From NCBI GenBank assembly GCA_902772945.1, contig CACYCU010000131.1:1-5059 (forward strand): DNA of 5,059 nt. Reading direction: 5' to 3'. The DNA comes from an uncultured bacterium (GTDB taxonomy: Bacteria > Cyanobacteriota > Vampirovibrionia > Gastranaerophilales > Gastranaerophilaceae). Made by a program: the position numbers and the translations under genes. Positions 5,038 to 5,059 of this stretch are shown piece by piece. The stretch's first letter is position 1; every line of letters starts with the position of its first letter. The notes beneath the pieces are model-generated. The model saw only the letters and a program-made list of their open reading frames with translations. It searched no databases and was not told the DNA's origin.

Positions 5038-5059
5038 ATTAATAACAGCTATATTACAA

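Noticed and set aside
5038..5059. Terminator or next gene after recA
   Set aside because: Only 22 bases remain, with no hairpin and too little sequence to judge.

Overview
This AT-rich window (roughly one third G+C by eye) carries ordinary bacterial chromosome genes: isoleucyl-tRNA synthetase (5' part), a glutamate/aspartate-type symporter, ribosomal protein bL28, an exported TonB/TolA C-terminal-domain protein, a MerR-like coiled-coil protein and RecA. The Shine-Dalgarno sites are clear (AAGGA, GAGG) and the promoters are sigma70-like. A TonB-type domain on an exported protein suggests a diderm. Low G+C, a diderm trait and Firmicutes/Cyanobacteria-like housekeeping proteins would fit a non-photosynthetic cyanobacterial relative (Vampirovibrionia/Gastranaerophilales). 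That placement is an inference from general resemblance, not a search.

Layout. Positions 1-1993 are a minus-strand pair, read right to left: a DAACS/SLC1 symporter with a TTG start, then ileS after a 4-base gap. The ileS ribosome binding site lies in the last codons of the transporter, and ileS runs off the left edge. Positions 1994-2161 are a divergent intergenic region leading right into rpmB (2162-2353). A hairpin with A and T tracts at 2367-2401 ends rpmB and, read on the other strand, also ends the minus-strand TonB-domain gene (2404-3216). A second divergent intergenic region (about 3217-3364) holds two face-to-face promoters with a perfect 6-2-6 palindrome between them. It separates the TonB-domain gene from a small MerR-like HTH plus coiled-coil gene (3365-3859). 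Between that gene and recA (4015-5037) lie 155 bases containing a long-range inverted repeat and extra copies of its core, resembling a dispersed intergenic repeat or decayed mobile element.

How the genes work together. The genes share little common function beyond translation (ileS, rpmB) and DNA maintenance (recA). The points most worth a second look are the altered class I HIGH signature of IleS (HVGT with a lengthened preceding loop), the repeat element abutting the recA ribosome binding site, the palindrome beside the MerR-like gene, and that protein's RacA-like architecture. No CRISPR array, prophage, transposase, tRNA or rRNA gene is visible, and I see no clear new defence or biosynthetic system.
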